A DNA stretch of 13,869 bases from Actinomycetes bacterium (GTDB lineage Bacteria; Actinomycetota; Acidimicrobiia; UBA5794), in assembly GCA_030598305.1 (NCBI GenBank), contig JAUVQC010000011.1, positions 1 through 13,869 of the forward strand, given 5' to 3'. A model generated the notes under the pieces. The model saw only the letters and a list, made by a program, of their open reading frames with translations, made no database searches and had not been told where the DNA came from. The position numbers and the translations under genes were made by a program. Below are positions 13,725 to 13,869 of the stretch, piece after piece. Each line of letters opens with the position of its first letter. Position 1 is the first letter of the stretch.

Positions 13725-13869
13725 TCTCGGGGAGCGTGACGACGCTCACGTTGTCGCCATCTCGGATGAGCGTCACGATCACGGTGTCGACAGGATCACG
13801 AACGAACCCCTCGTCCGTCTCCCTGATCACCCGAAAGGCGACCGTTACTTCAATGCGCTCTGTCGTAAC
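13720..13869 (-). CDS. C-terminal fragment of an unidentified protein, truncated by the window edge
   Basis: The minus frame is open from base 13869 to a TGA at 13722-13720, giving the last 49 residues of a protein whose start lies beyond the window. The visible part alternates polar and hydrophobic residues (ERIEVTVAFRVI, DTVIVTLIRDG, VSVVTLPES), suggesting a beta-rich domain. There is no Met or Cys, no membrane segment and no recognisable motif, so no function is assigned. Support is the uninterrupted frame, normal high-GC codon choice and the convergent arrangement 2 bp from the nfu-like gene. It did not appear among longer start-to-stop reading frames because its start is missing. Confidence 0.65.
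   Translation of the reverse strand, partial: VTTERIEVTVAFRVIRETDEGFVRDPVDTVIVTLIRDGDNVSVVTLPES
13732..13747 (+). terminator. Possible terminator hairpin downstream of the nfu-like gene
   Basis: GAGCGT (13732-13737) pairs perfectly with ACGCTC (13742-13747) around a GACG loop, 14 bases after the nfu-like stop. It lies inside the 3' end of the opposing gene and has no T-tract. It could also be a chance product of coding sequence. Confidence 0.35.

Noticed and set aside
1..13869. Mobile element, prophage, CRISPR array, defence system or RNA gene
   Set aside because: I looked on both strands for transposase or integrase motifs, terminal repeats, regularly spaced repeats and tRNA-like folds and saw none. 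Gene content and codon style are uniform across the window.

Overview
The window reads as chromosomal DNA from a high-GC bacterium, most likely an actinobacterium. Reasons: G/C-rich third codon positions, GTG and TTG starts, a branched-chain amino acid dehydrogenase of the streptomycete Vdh type, and a conserved hypothetical protein resembling one I know only from actinobacteria. A non-model actinobacterial lineage such as Acidimicrobiia is a guess. No transposase, integrase, tRNA, rRNA or CRISPR array is visible, and gene packing is tight.

Layout: (1) 1-612 (+), the 3' part of nadC (NAD biosynthesis). (2) 648-1403 (-), a conserved protein of unknown function, convergent with nadC. (3) A 135-bp divergent spacer, then a (+) operon at 1539-5491: a Leu/Val dehydrogenase, a fused E1 alpha-beta 2-oxoacid dehydrogenase that overlaps it by 4 nt, and a GNAT-family acetyltransferase 3 bp further on. 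(4) A tightly packed (-) operon read from 13420 down to 5517: hyuA, hyuB, a class I SAM methyltransferase, glcD, glcE, glcF. All junctions overlap except a 9-bp gap before glcD. (5) 13466-13717 (+), a small stand-alone Nfu N-terminal-domain protein divergent from hyuA across 45 bp. (6) 13720-13869 (-), the 3' end of an unidentified gene.

Functionally, the (+) operon fits branched-chain amino acid catabolism. The dehydrogenase deaminates Val/Leu/Ile to the branched 2-oxoacid, and the fused E1 decarboxylates it onto a lipoyl E2. E2 and E3 are not in the window. The (-) operon pairs an ATP-dependent hydantoinase/oxoprolinase-type ring-opening (or carboxylase-like) enzyme with a three-subunit FAD/Fe-S 2-hydroxyacid dehydrogenase of the glycolate oxidase type. 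The shared transcript suggests one catabolic route whose substrate cannot be read from sequence.

The window is largely core and catabolic metabolism. I do not see a clearly new defence, mobile or RNA-based system. The most unusual items are the hyuAB-methyltransferase-glcDEF gene combination, the unknown protein at 648-1403, and the hairpins or palindromes sitting on the stop codons at all three convergent gene junctions.
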